DNA of 64,000 nt, taken from CAVZAB01 sp963773155 (lineage in GTDB: Bacteria; Pseudomonadota; Alphaproteobacteria; Rhizobiales; Beijerinckiaceae). Location of the stretch: assembly GCA_963773155.1 (NCBI GenBank), contig CAVZAB010000025.1, forward strand, positions 186,001 through 250,000, written 5' to 3'. This document shows positions 36,275-44,818 of this stretch, one piece after another (the first letter of the stretch is position 1; each line of letters begins with the position of its first letter). Under the pieces are notes generated by a model. That model had not been told where the DNA came from. It searched no databases and worked only from the letters and a program-made list of their open reading frames with translations. A program made the position numbers and the translations under genes.

Positions 36275-37162
36275 ATGATTGATGCCGATAGACCGGATTG
36301 GGCGCACGATGGTCGCGATTGGCCGCATCGACAGGCCAGTCAATTCGTTCGCGCCGGCGGCGTCCGGTGGCACGTGCAACGATTTGGGCAAGGGCCCGCC
36401 GCCCTTCTGGTCCATGGGACGGGTGCGTCGAGCCATTCTTGGTGCCGCCTCGCGGAATTGCTTGCCCAGCGTTTTACCCTTGTGATCCCGGATCTGCCCG
36501 ACCATGGCTTCAGTGAAGCACCGGCCCATTACCGCCTGTCGTTGCCAGCGATGTCGGACGGTCTGCAAAAGCTTTTGAATGTTCTTGAAGTCAGTCCGGT
36601 GCTCGCGGTCGGGCATTCGGCCGGGGCAGCCGTATTGGCATCTTCCTGCCTTAAAGGGGCGATTAAGCCTCGACTTCTGATAAGCGTCAACGGCGCCTGG
36701 TTGCCGTTTAAGGGGATCGCCGGCCAAATTTTTCCGTCGATTGCCAAGCTGCTTTACCTCAATCCCTTTACTTCGCGCCTCTTTGCCTGGAGCGTCGATC
36801 GTTCAACGGTGCTGCGGCTGGTCGGGGAGACCGGATCGAGGATCGATGGGCAAGGTCTCGAACTATACGAAAGATTGCTGCGGCGACCCGGGCATGTTGC
36901 GGGTGCCTTGGGCATGATGGCAAATTGGGATCTTGAGCCCCTGGTTCGACAGCTGGCTCAACTTGAATTGCCAGTGATACTGCTTGCCGGAAGCAAAGAC
37001 CGGTCGATACCTCCACAGGAGTCGCGGCGGGTTGCCGCCATGCTGCCGAACGCACGGGTGGAAATCCTGGAGGGCCTTGGACATCTTGCCCACGAAGAGC
37101 GTCCGAACGAGATCGCGGCCCTGGTCCTAAAACTTGCCGCCGAAGCGGGAATTATCGAATGA
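36275..37162 (+). CDS. bchO: Alpha/beta hydrolase BchO (magnesium chelatase accessory protein)
   Basis: 295 residues. The alpha/beta-hydrolase fold is clear: VHGTGASSHSWCRLAELLAQRF around the oxyanion hole, the nucleophile elbow VGHSAGAAVLAS, and the terminal histidine in LEGLGHLAHEERP. BchO is conserved next to bchID in purple bacteria; its reaction is not established. It is co-directional with bchD, and 53 bases separate it from crtI. Confidence 0.92.
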   Translation: MIDADRPDWAHDGRDWPHRQASQFVRAGGVRWHVQRFGQGPAALLVHGTGASSHSWCRLAELLAQRFTLVIPDLPDHGFSEAPAHYRLSLPAMSDGLQKLLNVLEVSPVLAVGHSAGAAVLASSCLKGAIKPRLLISVNGAWLPFKGIAGQIFPSIAKLLYLNPFTSRLFAWSVDRSTVLRLVGETGSRIDGQGLELYERLLRRPGHVAGALGMMANWDLEPLVRQLAQLELPVILLAGSKDRSIPPQESRRVAAMLPNARVEILEGLGHLAHEERPNEIAALVLKLAAEAGIIE

Positions 37163-37196
37163 ATCAAGCCAGACCGGACTTGCCGTCATATCATTT

Positions 37197-37209
37197 ACAC
37201 TGCTAGTGT
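37197..37209. promoter_or_regulatory. Inverted repeat ACACT-N3-AGTGT before crtI
   Basis: ACACTGCTAGTGT is an inverted repeat with 5-base arms that shares its last TGT with the TGTC-N10-GACA site at 37207-37224. It may be an auxiliary half-site for the same dimeric regulator, or chance. Confidence 0.35.
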
Positions 37210-37224
37210 CCAACAATGCTGACA
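37207..37224. promoter_or_regulatory. PpsR/CrtJ-type operator overlapping the crtI start
   Basis: TGTCCAACAATGCTGACA matches TGTC-N10-GACA exactly. The crtI ATG at 37216 sits inside it. A second perfect palindrome, TGACACGTGTCA (37220-37231), overlaps its right end. The upstream reading frame is closed by TAG at 37204, so the start cannot lie further 5'. The site may therefore block transcription start or elongation into crtIB. Confidence 0.7.
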
Positions 37225-38742
37225 CGTGTCACATATGCCCCGGCGGGCCCATTTGAACAACGATCGTCGGCGGTCGTTATTGGGAGCGGGTTCGGCGGTC
37301 TTGCTGCAGCTATTCGGCTCGGTGCACGCGGTTATGCCGTAACGGTGCTTGAAAAGCTCGATGCACCCGGCGGGCGTGCTTATGTCCACAAGCAGGACGG
37401 TTTCACGTTCGACGCTGGACCAACAATTGTAACAGCGCCCTTTCTGTTTGAGGAGCTTTGGCGCCTGTGTGGACGCAAATTCTCCGACGATGTCGAATTG
37501 CGGCCAATGGAACCGTTCTACCGGATCAGATTTCACGACGGCTCGCATTTTGACTACAGCGGCGATCGCGATGCGATGCGTTCGGAGATCATGAGAGTCT
37601 CGCCAGTCGACCTGCCCGGTTACGAAGCCTATATGCGCGAAAGCGCAGCCATTTATCGGATCGGTTTCGAACAGCTTGGGCACGTATCGTTTGGTTCGCC
37701 GCTCGATATGCTGCGCATTGTTCCAGACCTTGTTCGGCGCCGAGCCTACCGCAGCGTCTTTGATCAGGTTGCCAAGCATATTTCGGACGAGAAGTTGCAG
37801 GCGGTGTTTAGTTTCCATCCGCTTCTCATCGGGGGTAATCCGTTCCGAGCGAGTGCCATCTATTGTCTTATTGCCCATCTCGAGCAGAAATTTGGGGTTC
37901 ATTTCGCAATGGGCGGAACGGGGCGCCTGATTGAGGGTATGGTGCGATTGATCGAGGACCAGGGCGGCATTGTCAGATACCGGGCGGAAGTTGAGAGAAT
38001 CATAGTCAAGGATGGCGTCGCCCGCGGGGTTGAGCTTAGCGGGGGGGAGAGGATTCGCGCCGATATCGTCGTTTCAAATGCCGATTCCGCCTGGACCTAT
38101 CGCTATCTTGTGCCCGCCGAATTGCGGCGGCGCTGGACTAACAGGAAACTCGATCGTTCGCGCTATTCGATGGGCCTGTTCGTCTGGTATTTTGGGACAA
38201 GCAAGATCTATCCCCGGGTTAAGCATCACACGATCATCTTGGGACGCCGATACCGCGAACTTATCGAGGACATTTTTGAACGTAAGATCCTCGCTTCGGA
38301 TTTTTCTCTCTATCTGCACCGTCCGACCGCGAGCGATCCGTCTTTGGCGCCGGCGGGCTGCGACGCATTTTATGTCTTGTCTCCAGTTCCTAATCTCGGC
38401 GGTTCGATCGACTGGGTAGAGCGCTCAGACGAGTATCGCCAGGCGATTGCCCGGCAATTGGATGATACCGAACTCCCAGGGTTTTTGCCGCACGTTGTTA
38501 CATCGCGCGTCACAACGCCGCTCGACTTTCAAGATCGGCTTCTGTCTTACCGTGGCGCGGCTTTTGGCCTTGAACCGCTTTTGACCCAAAGCGCTTGGTT
38601 TAGACCCAACAATCGCAGCGAGGACGTCAAGCATCTCTATCTGGTCGGCGCCGGGACGCATCCTGGGGCTGGACTGCCGGGGGTGCTGTCATCGGCGCGC
38701 GTCCTTGATATTGTGGTGCCAGATGCCGCCCTCTTCGCCTAA
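37216..38742 (+). CDS. crtI: Phytoene desaturase
   Basis: 508 residues. It desaturates phytoene stepwise towards neurosporene or lycopene. The FAD motif AVVIGSGFGGLAAAIRLGARG (residues 21-41) and the following VLEKLDAPGGRAYVHKQDGFTFDAGPTIVTAP are the CrtI hallmark; the C-terminal YLVGAGTHPGAGLPGVLSSA closes the flavin site. No Shine-Dalgarno sequence precedes the ATG, which lies within a PpsR-type operator. The end overlaps crtB by 20 bases. Confidence 0.95.
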   Translation: MLTRVTYAPAGPFEQRSSAVVIGSGFGGLAAAIRLGARGYAVTVLEKLDAPGGRAYVHKQDGFTFDAGPTIVTAPFLFEELWRLCGRKFSDDVELRPMEPFYRIRFHDGSHFDYSGDRDAMRSEIMRVSPVDLPGYEAYMRESAAIYRIGFEQLGHVSFGSPLDMLRIVPDLVRRRAYRSVFDQVAKHISDEKLQAVFSFHPLLIGGNPFRASAIYCLIAHLEQKFGVHFAMGGTGRLIEGMVRLIEDQGGIVRYRAEVERIIVKDGVARGVELSGGERIRADIVVSNADSAWTYRYLVPAELRRRWTNRKLDRSRYSMGLFVWYFGTSKIYPRVKHHTIILGRRYRELIEDIFERKILASDFSLYLHRPTASDPSLAPAGCDAFYVLSPVPNLGGSIDWVERSDEYRQAIARQLDDTELPGFLPHVVTSRVTTPLDFQDRLLSYRGAAFGLEPLLTQSAWFRPNNRSEDVKHLYLVGAGTHPGAGLPGVLSSARVLDIVVPDAALFA

Positions 38743-39778
38743 CCGCCTCGCCGTCACCCCTGCTGATATTGCGACATGCCGGATTTCTATAAGAGACGGC
38801 TCGCACAGCTTTTACGCTGCATCGGCGCTGCTCCCGCAGGAGATTCGCACGGCCGCCCGCGGCCTATATGCTTTTTGCCGTCTTTCCGATGACGCGATTG
38901 ATCTTGATGGAGGCTGCCTGGCTGCGTTCGAGCGCTTGCAGGAGCGACTTAATCGAATCTATCAGGGGCGGCCCATGTCAATCCCTGCAGATCGAGCGCT
39001 CGCCGATATTGTCTACCGCTACGCAATCCCTCGCGCCCTGCCGGATGCCTTGCTCGAGGGGCTCGAATGGGACGCAAAGTCGCGACGTTATGAAGAACTC
39101 GCGGATCTCTTCGCTTACGCGACCCGCGTTGCGGGATCCGTCGGGGCAATCATGACTTTGATAATGGGCGTGCGGGCGCCGGACGTTGTTGCGCGGGCCT
39201 GCGATTTGGGAATCGCAATGCAGCTCACCAACATTGCGAGGGATGTTGGTGAGGACGCTCGGCGAGGAAGGGTCTATTTACCTTTGCGATGGTTGAGGGA
39301 TGCTAAGATTGATCCGGATGGGTTTCTTGCGGCACCTCAATTGAGCGATGCACTGCGCCATGTTGTCCGGCGCCTTCTCAGAACTGCCGATACCTTATAT
39401 GCGCGCTCCGAGGGAGGTATCGCGGGTTTGCCTATGGGCTGCCGGCCCGCGATCTATGCCGCCCGCTTCATCTATGCGGAGATTGGGCGGGAAATCGAAC
39501 GCAATGGGCTCGATAGCCTATCAACTCGAGCGCACGTGTCGTCGAAAAGAAAAGCATGGCTCATTCTTGGCGCTGGAGTTGCGGCGCTGATTGGCAAGCC
39601 GGGACGGGCGTCGCCCTGTGTCGAGGAGGCGCAATTTCTGATCGAAGCTGTAAGAGCCTCGCATCAATCCGCCTGGACGACGCTCGACTTATCTCGGCTG
39701 CGGTGGTGGAACCTTGTCGGCCAGGTCAATTGGTTTGTTGATCTTGTCGAGAAGTTGGAGCGCCGCGAACAATATTGA
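38723..39778 (+). CDS. crtB: Phytoene synthase
   Basis: 351 residues. It joins two geranylgeranyl diphosphates to phytoene. Aspartate-rich motifs that bind the Mg-diphosphates are YAFCRLSDDAIDLDGG (first) and QLTNIARDVGEDARRGRVYLPL (second). The ATG at 38723 (MPPSSPNRLA) overlaps the end of crtI; an in-frame upstream codon would add six residues. No crtE is present in the window, so the substrate must come from a gene elsewhere. Confidence 0.94.
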   Translation: MPPSSPNRLAVTPADIATCRISIRDGSHSFYAASALLPQEIRTAARGLYAFCRLSDDAIDLDGGCLAAFERLQERLNRIYQGRPMSIPADRALADIVYRYAIPRALPDALLEGLEWDAKSRRYEELADLFAYATRVAGSVGAIMTLIMGVRAPDVVARACDLGIAMQLTNIARDVGEDARRGRVYLPLRWLRDAKIDPDGFLAAPQLSDALRHVVRRLLRTADTLYARSEGGIAGLPMGCRPAIYAARFIYAEIGREIERNGLDSLSTRAHVSSKRKAWLILGAGVAALIGKPGRASPCVEEAQFLIEAVRASHQSAWTTLDLSRLRWWNLVGQVNWFVDLVEKLERREQY

Positions 39779-39805
39779 TGTCGATCGGCGCACCGCCAAT
39801 AGTCT

Positions 39806-39820
39806 CGGCAAGATTTGCCG
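39806..39820. terminator. Small hairpin between converging crtB and orf99
   Basis: CGGCAA-GAT-TTGCCG forms a 6-base stem in the 66-base gap between the two converging genes. It has no T-run, so its role in termination is uncertain. Confidence 0.3.
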
Positions 39821-39844
39821 GCCGGGTGGGCGAATTTGGCGGGC

Positions 39845-40144
39845 TCAATTAGAAATACGAGAATTGATCGGTCGGGGATAGAAACCGATGCGCTGGGCAA
39901 TGTCGCCGATATGAAAGACCAAGCCGGCTAGAAGGCAAAGCGCTATATTGGCAAATGAGGCGCCCGTCAGAGCTTGGCGCAGCGCCAGCAGAAGGCAGGC
40001 GCCCGCCAAAAGATTAAAGGCGAGATCACGCCAGGCAATTCGTCGAAGCCAGGCGGACAACACGATGAATTCAATGGCGAGCAACAAAAGTATCGGGTCG
40101 ACAAATTGTCCTCCCACGAGAAACACTGACATATTCGGCTCCAT
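39845..40144 (-). CDS. Small membrane protein of the photosynthesis cluster, unknown function
   Basis: 99 residues from the ATG at 40144 (MEPNMSVFLVGGQFVDP). Three hydrophobic stretches (PILLLLAIEFIVLSAWL, LAFNLLAGACLLLALRQAL, ANIALCLLAGLVFHIGDIA) predict three membrane helices. I recognise no family. It is the last gene of the leftward unit pucC-like-bchP-tspO, 28 bases after the corrected tspO stop, so it is probably made together with them and under the same PpsR-type operator. Codon use looks like that of its neighbours. Confidence 0.65.
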   Translation of the reverse strand: MEPNMSVFLVGGQFVDPILLLLAIEFIVLSAWLRRIAWRDLAFNLLAGACLLLALRQALTGASFANIALCLLAGLVFHIGDIAQRIGFYPRPINSRISN

Positions 40145-40172
40145 TATCGCATTTGGATCGCGCCATCGAGGC

Positions 40173-40662
40173 CTAGAAGGACGGGTTGAGTTGTACGACC
40201 GACCAGTTTAGCAAGGCGGCAAAAGAAACCCAGACGAGGTAGGCATAGAGCGAGGCGTGATGCGTTTTTGGAGTAGCCCGCCAGAACGACGATTAGGACA
40301 AGAATTGAAAGCCACAGGAAAATGACCTCGAACAATGCCCAATCGGGCCGGCGCAGCCGAAAGAAAAGCAAGCTCCATAAGACATTAAGAAAACCGTTCA
40401 GGGCAAAAAGCGCGACCAGCCACTCGCGCGCGGAACGATTGGGAGCCTGGCGCCAGGCGGTAGCGGCGCTGAGGGCGCTCAAGGCGAAAATTATCGTCCA
40501 GGCCGGCCCGAAGAGCCAGTCCGGGGGCTTCCAGGCGGGGGTTTCCAATTCCTGATACCAAGGACCAAGATCGGTAATCGAACCTCCCAGGACTGCGACA
40601 AACAACGCGACGAAAAGGGCAACGAAAACCGGCAGCGCCCGCGACGCTGGCCTTGCATTCAT
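40173..40662 (-). CDS. tspO: TspO/MBR family tryptophan-rich sensory protein, one frame break
   Basis: This five-helix membrane protein binds porphyrins and modulates pigment gene expression and tetrapyrrole efflux in Rhodobacter. The conserved WYQELETPAWKPPDWLFGPAWTIIF block is intact, as is ALNGFLNVLWSLLFF. After VVLAGYSK the frame breaks at about 40268-40276, in a run of five A on the coding strand. With one A removed the frame continues with the family-like LYAYLVWVSFAALLNWSVVQLNPSF and stops at 40173, giving about 162 residues. As given, the frame runs wrongly to 40144. The start overlaps the bchP stop (ATGA). Confidence 0.88.
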
Positions 40663-41861
40663 GGTGAGGCAAGTCCGAGAAGCTGGGCAAGATCCTTGAA
40701 AAAGATACGCATGTGCGCAACGGGTTTCCGTCGCACAAGTTCCTTGTTCATATAGGCTTCCCAGGTTAGCTTTTGCACGTCCTTGTCTTGACAGATGCTG
40801 ACGAAACGTTCGCGCCGTCGGTCATTTTTGTACCAGAAATATTGCATGATTCCCAAAATCAGGAAGACCCGGCCATGGGCCCGGATGAATTTTTTGCGCG
40901 CCAGTTTCAATGCCTGGGGATTGCCGGTCGCAAGACAGGCATCGATGGCTTCGGCGGCCAATTGGCCGCCCAGCATGGCATAATAAATCCCTTCGCCCGA
41001 GGCCGGCGCCACAATGCCAGCAGCGTCACCGGCCAGAACCACATTGCGGCCATTGTCCCAGCGCCGCATTGGCCGTAGCGGAATGGGCGCGCCCTCGCGG
41101 CGCAGCGTCTCCGATCCGTCAAGGCCAATTTTCAGCCGCAGGTCGCGGATCGCGCCGCGCAGCGAAAAGCCCTTGACGGCGCTGCCAGTGCCAATGCTCA
41201 GCGTATCGCCATGCGGAAAGACCCAGGCATAGAAATCGGGTGATAACGAGCCGCGATAATAGACATCGCAACGACGACCATCGAATTCCGCAGAACCGCT
41301 GCGCGGGGTGCGAACAATCTCGTGATAGGCAAAAACATACGGGATCTTGTCGGCTCCCTTCACTGTTTGTCTAGCTACCGCCGATTTGGCGCCGTCAGCG
41401 CCGATGAGCAGGCGCGCATAGGCCCGCATCGGCGCACCATCGGTCTTCTGTCGGTAATGGACGACCACTCCCTCGCCGCATTCGCTGATTTGCTCGAAAT
41501 TCCCTTCGCATCGTACAGCGCCAGCCTCCGCCGCGCGATTTCGCAGCCATTCGTCAAAGACGTCGCGGTCGACCATTCCAACGAAGCCGTCCTCGATTGG
41601 CATCTCGACCCGCCGCGATTGCGGGGAGATCACCCGGGCCGACGCAATTCGCGCCACAATCAACGCATCTGGAATAGCAAAATCACGAATGAGCCGAGGC
41701 GGTATTGCGCCGCCACATGGTTTGATGCGACCGGCTCTGTCGAGCAGGAGAACCGTGCGGCCGCGACGGGCGAGCGCGGTCGCGGCAGTCGCACCGGCAG
41801 GACCCCCGCCAACGACGATTGCGTCAAAGACGGTCGATTGGACGTCGGGCGACGGCGTCAT
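40659..41861 (-). CDS. bchP: Geranylgeranyl diphosphate/bacteriochlorophyll reductase
   Basis: 400 residues. It reduces the geranylgeranyl tail to phytyl with NADPH. The FAD motif VVGGGPAGATAATALARRG is at residues 16-34, then DRAGRIKPCGGAIPPRLI, which is diagnostic for the ChlP/BchP family; GDAAGIVAPASGEGIYYAM is the C-terminal flavin contact. ATGA overlaps join it to the pucC-like gene before it and tspO after it. The bchG synthase that normally accompanies it is not in the neighbourhood. Confidence 0.95.
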   Translation of the reverse strand: MTPSPDVQSTVFDAIVVGGGPAGATAATALARRGRTVLLLDRAGRIKPCGGAIPPRLIRDFAIPDALIVARIASARVISPQSRRVEMPIEDGFVGMVDRDVFDEWLRNRAAEAGAVRCEGNFEQISECGEGVVVHYRQKTDGAPMRAYARLLIGADGAKSAVARQTVKGADKIPYVFAYHEIVRTPRSGSAEFDGRRCDVYYRGSLSPDFYAWVFPHGDTLSIGTGSAVKGFSLRGAIRDLRLKIGLDGSETLRREGAPIPLRPMRRWDNGRNVVLAGDAAGIVAPASGEGIYYAMLGGQLAAEAIDACLATGNPQALKLARKKFIRAHGRVFLILGIMQYFWYKNDRRRERFVSICQDKDVQKLTWEAYMNKELVRRKPVAHMRIFFKDLAQLLGLASP

Positions 41862-43277
41862 GCTTCAACCTCAATTCGCCCGCTCACGAGCTGGGCATCT
41901 CTGAGCAAGATACTTTCGCTGGTCCGCGACGGCGCCGCTCCCAACCGAAGCGCCAAAGCTCCGCCGATCAAGAAAAGGCCAGCTTGGCCGACAAAGACGA
42001 CGCCATAGGCAAGCGCCGGTGGTTGAATCAATTGCCGGCTGATGTCGGCTGCTAACGTTCCGGTAAAGCCGCCAAGTCCAAAGGCCAAGGCCTGCGCGCC
42101 ACCCCAAAGTCCTATTCTGAGGCCAGCACGTGCAGCACTATTGGTGCCTGCAAGTCCCATCATCGCCCAAATTGCCGAGACTGCGAAGGTGCCGTTCGCA
42201 AGGCCGAGTGCAAATACGGACCTTTGAAGCGACCATGGCAGCTCGACTACGCCACCCAGCGCAATAACCAAGAGCATTGCCGCCGATGCGACGCATCCAA
42301 GAAAAGTCCACAGCCGCATCGACCCGAACCAGCGTTGGGCGAAGAGACTTGCGGTCACGGCGACTAGGAGCATTCCAACGAGAACACCGCCGTGCTGAGC
42401 CGAGGAAAGCTTGGTCGAATTCACCCGGCGTAAAATGAAAGACAATGCCGGCAAACGGCTCGAGGAGCAATTCCTGAGCGCTATAGGCCAACATGGACAC
42501 AAAGACGAATATCGCAAATCGTCGGGATTGTGGCTCGTTCCAGACCTGACCGAGCGCTTCTCGAAAAGGCACTTGGCCGGAAGACGCTGGGCTGGAGGAT
42601 ATTTGGTTCGGTCGGGCGGGTAGCTTTCGAGCGAGCGAAGTCGACTCAATCTTCCAAACGGCAACAACCGTGACAAACAAGGAAAGACTGGCGACGATTG
42701 CGGTGATTGCAATCAAGCGGGGGAAGGAAAAGGGGTCGAGAAATTGTCCGGCCAGGTAAGCGGTTATCGCAATGCCGGCGATCATCATGATCCAGGTGAT
42801 TGTCGCCGCGGCGGGCCGCCGGTCTGGCGCGACGAGTCCGGCCAGCAGAGTGAGAAGCGAGGTACCTGCCGCACCCACGCCGCCCCCAACCAGGATAAAG
42901 GCGATTATGGCCAGCCCCAGGCCGGCCATGGGATGGCTGGCGATCAGTGCCGCGGCAACGGCCGCGCTCAATCCCCCGCAAGCGAGAATGGCCATGCCTC
43001 CGATGATCCAGATTGTTCGACGGCCGCCGACATCGGACCCGTAGCCCCAACGAGGCCGCAGAACTTGCACGCCATAATGAAGGGCGACTAGACCGCCGGG
43101 AATGAAAGCAGGCAGCGCTAGTTCGACGACGAGGACTCGATTGACGACCGATGTCATCAAGACAACGATAGCGCCGAGCGCAGTTTGCACCAGACCCAGC
43201 CGGACTATCCCGAGCCAACCAAGTTGGGCCGGTATCATTGCGCGCCCCGAATTCAGCGCTGGGGGGGAAAAATCCAT
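41858..43277 (-). CDS. PucC-like BCD-family MFS protein, one frame break
   Basis: About 472 residues with some 12 membrane helices, in the BCD family that includes PucC and LhaA. These proteins help deliver bacteriochlorophyll to light-harvesting complexes. VVNRVLVVELALPAFIPGGLVALHYGVQVLRPRWGYGSD is typical. This is the bchP-linked paralogue (the orf428 type). The frame breaks at 42419-42421: the coding strand reads GGTGAATTCGACC where GGTGAATCGACC gives TPGESTKLSSAQHGGVL. One extra T explains it. A perfect PpsR-type operator lies 30 bases upstream of the ATG. Confidence 0.9.
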
Positions 43278-43292
43278 AATTTAAGAGTAAAC

Positions 43293-43324
43293 TTGACACT
43301 CTATGTTGTCAATTAAGTTTGACA
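43293..43324. promoter_or_regulatory. PpsR/CrtJ-type operator upstream of pucC-like-bchP-tspO
   Basis: TGTCAATTAAGTTTGACA (43307-43324) fits TGTC-N10-GACA exactly. It shares its left arm with a second inverted repeat, TTGACA-N8-TGTCAA (43293-43312). The three alternating TTGACA/TGTCAA half-sites fill the 52-base gap between the ppsR stop and the start of the pucC-like gene. The arrangement suggests co-operative binding by PpsR multimers; binding is inferred. Confidence 0.78.
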
Positions 43325-43329
43325 GACGA

Positions 43330-44802
43330 TCAGTTCCCACCGTCGCTTTCGCCGTCAAGGTCGCCAAGATTATAGCGATGCATTTTCGAATACAAACTCT
43401 GCCGGCTCAATCCGAGCATTTCGGCGGCAGAGGCACGATTGTCGCGCGTCAGTTGGAGCGCTGCCTCGATACACAGCCGTTCAATCATATCGGTCGCTTC
43501 GCGGATCAGGTCCTTAAGCGAAACCCGACCGACCAGTTCGGTAAATTGTGCGACCCAGGCGGGCGGCGGCTCACGCCCGGATGCATCGGCGGGCTGTGTG
43601 CGCCAAGCTCGCGTACGAAGAGTCAGGCCGACACAGGGCTGCGCACCGCCTGGTACTGCAACTGCGGTGATTTCTACCTCTTCACTTGACCCATATTCAC
43701 CGCGTACCATGCTTGCAAAATGGCGAACCGTGCCGTGTTCCCGCAAATTGGCCATGAGAACATCGACATCGACACCCACCCGTCCAACCCAACGCTCCAA
43801 CAATTCGCCGCGCGCTTGTTCGACGCTCGCCAATTGTGCGAGATCGAGAAAGGCCGCATTGGCAGTCAATATCCGCCGATTGGGATCTGTGACCACAAAG
43901 CCTTCAGGCAGGCTGTCGATGACCGTTAAGAGCGCGGCGTTGGCTTTGGGCAGCGGTTGATTTTCAACATTATGGGGAAACTGCGTCAACCGGACCAAGA
44001 AATAAGTCGCGCTCTCCTGGCGAAACAGCGAGGCTGAAAACCAAAACTGGTCTTTTTCACCGGCGAGTTTTGCCTGCACGTCGTCGGCCCGTCCGGTTGC
44101 CCGCACGCTGCCGAGTAAAGTTTGAACGGCCTGAAGGCTTTCCGGTTCGAAAAGGTCGAGAAAGGACAGTCCGTTTAAGCGTTTGGCGTCCCGATTCAGG
44201 ATTCGGACGGCAACCGGATTGGCGTCGATCACCTTCTGGGTCGAAGCATCAACGATTAGGACGGCTTCCGACGCCAATTGAAAGAGCAGACGATAGCGGG
44301 TCTCGGCGGCCCGTATTCGAGCATATTCACGCTCCATTGCCTGCTGGATCTCGATCAGGCGCTGCTGTAGGGCAGCCATCGCGCTCAGATCGCGGCCGAC
44401 CGCCACTAGCCGTCCGTTCTTGCCGGCCTGAACAACCGAATATCTTATGGCTATGTCGCTGCCGCGCTTGGAGGGATGATTGACTTCGCGCCAGCGCGAG
44501 GTTTTGGCCTTGACGTCCTTAGCCGTCACCTCCTCGACCATTTCGCGGATCTTTTTGCGACTTTCGGCGGTAACTGTGTCGATCCATGGCCGGCCCAACC
44601 AGGCCGCATAACCCTCCTTGGCCAGCAATTCACTGCTCAGAGAAATGTCTTCGATGATGCCACGCCTATCGAGGACCAAGGCAATATCGGCTGCAGCCTC
44701 GATCAATTTTGCCGCATCCTCCGCCCCCAGATCACTGAAGGAGGTTCGCGGTGCAGTGAAAGCCTTTGCTTCATAGGGGGGCACGATTTGTAGAAGCGAC
44801 AT
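43330..44802 (-). CDS. ppsR: PpsR/CrtJ-type photosynthesis repressor
   Basis: About 490 residues from the ATG at 44802 (MSLLQIVPPYEAK). PAS domains are visible at about 30-150, 160-275 and 285-400, linked by helical segments. The C-terminal FIS-type helix-turn-helix (LTRDNRASAAEMLGLSRQSLYSKMHRYNL) binds TGT-N12-ACA sites. Two cysteines are seen: one near the third PAS end (GGAQPCVGL) and one at the DNA-binding domain (IERLCIEAALQLT), the latter matching the redox cysteine of CrtJ/PpsR. The start lies 16 bases after aerR. It represses bch, crt and puc genes under oxygen. Confidence 0.95.
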   Translation of the reverse strand: MSLLQIVPPYEAKAFTAPRTSFSDLGAEDAAKLIEAAADIALVLDRRGIIEDISLSSELLAKEGYAAWLGRPWIDTVTAESRKKIREMVEEVTAKDVKAKTSRWREVNHPSKRGSDIAIRYSVVQAGKNGRLVAVGRDLSAMAALQQRLIEIQQAMEREYARIRAAETRYRLLFQLASEAVLIVDASTQKVIDANPVAVRILNRDAKRLNGLSFLDLFEPESLQAVQTLLGSVRATGRADDVQAKLAGEKDQFWFSASLFRQESATYFLVRLTQFPHNVENQPLPKANAALLTVIDSLPEGFVVTDPNRRILTANAAFLDLAQLASVEQARGELLERWVGRVGVDVDVLMANLREHGTVRHFASMVRGEYGSSEEVEITAVAVPGGAQPCVGLTLRTRAWRTQPADASGREPPPAWVAQFTELVGRVSLKDLIREATDMIERLCIEAALQLTRDNRASAAEMLGLSRQSLYSKMHRYNLGDLDGESDGGN

Positions 44803-44818
44803 AGATATCCATTTCTCT

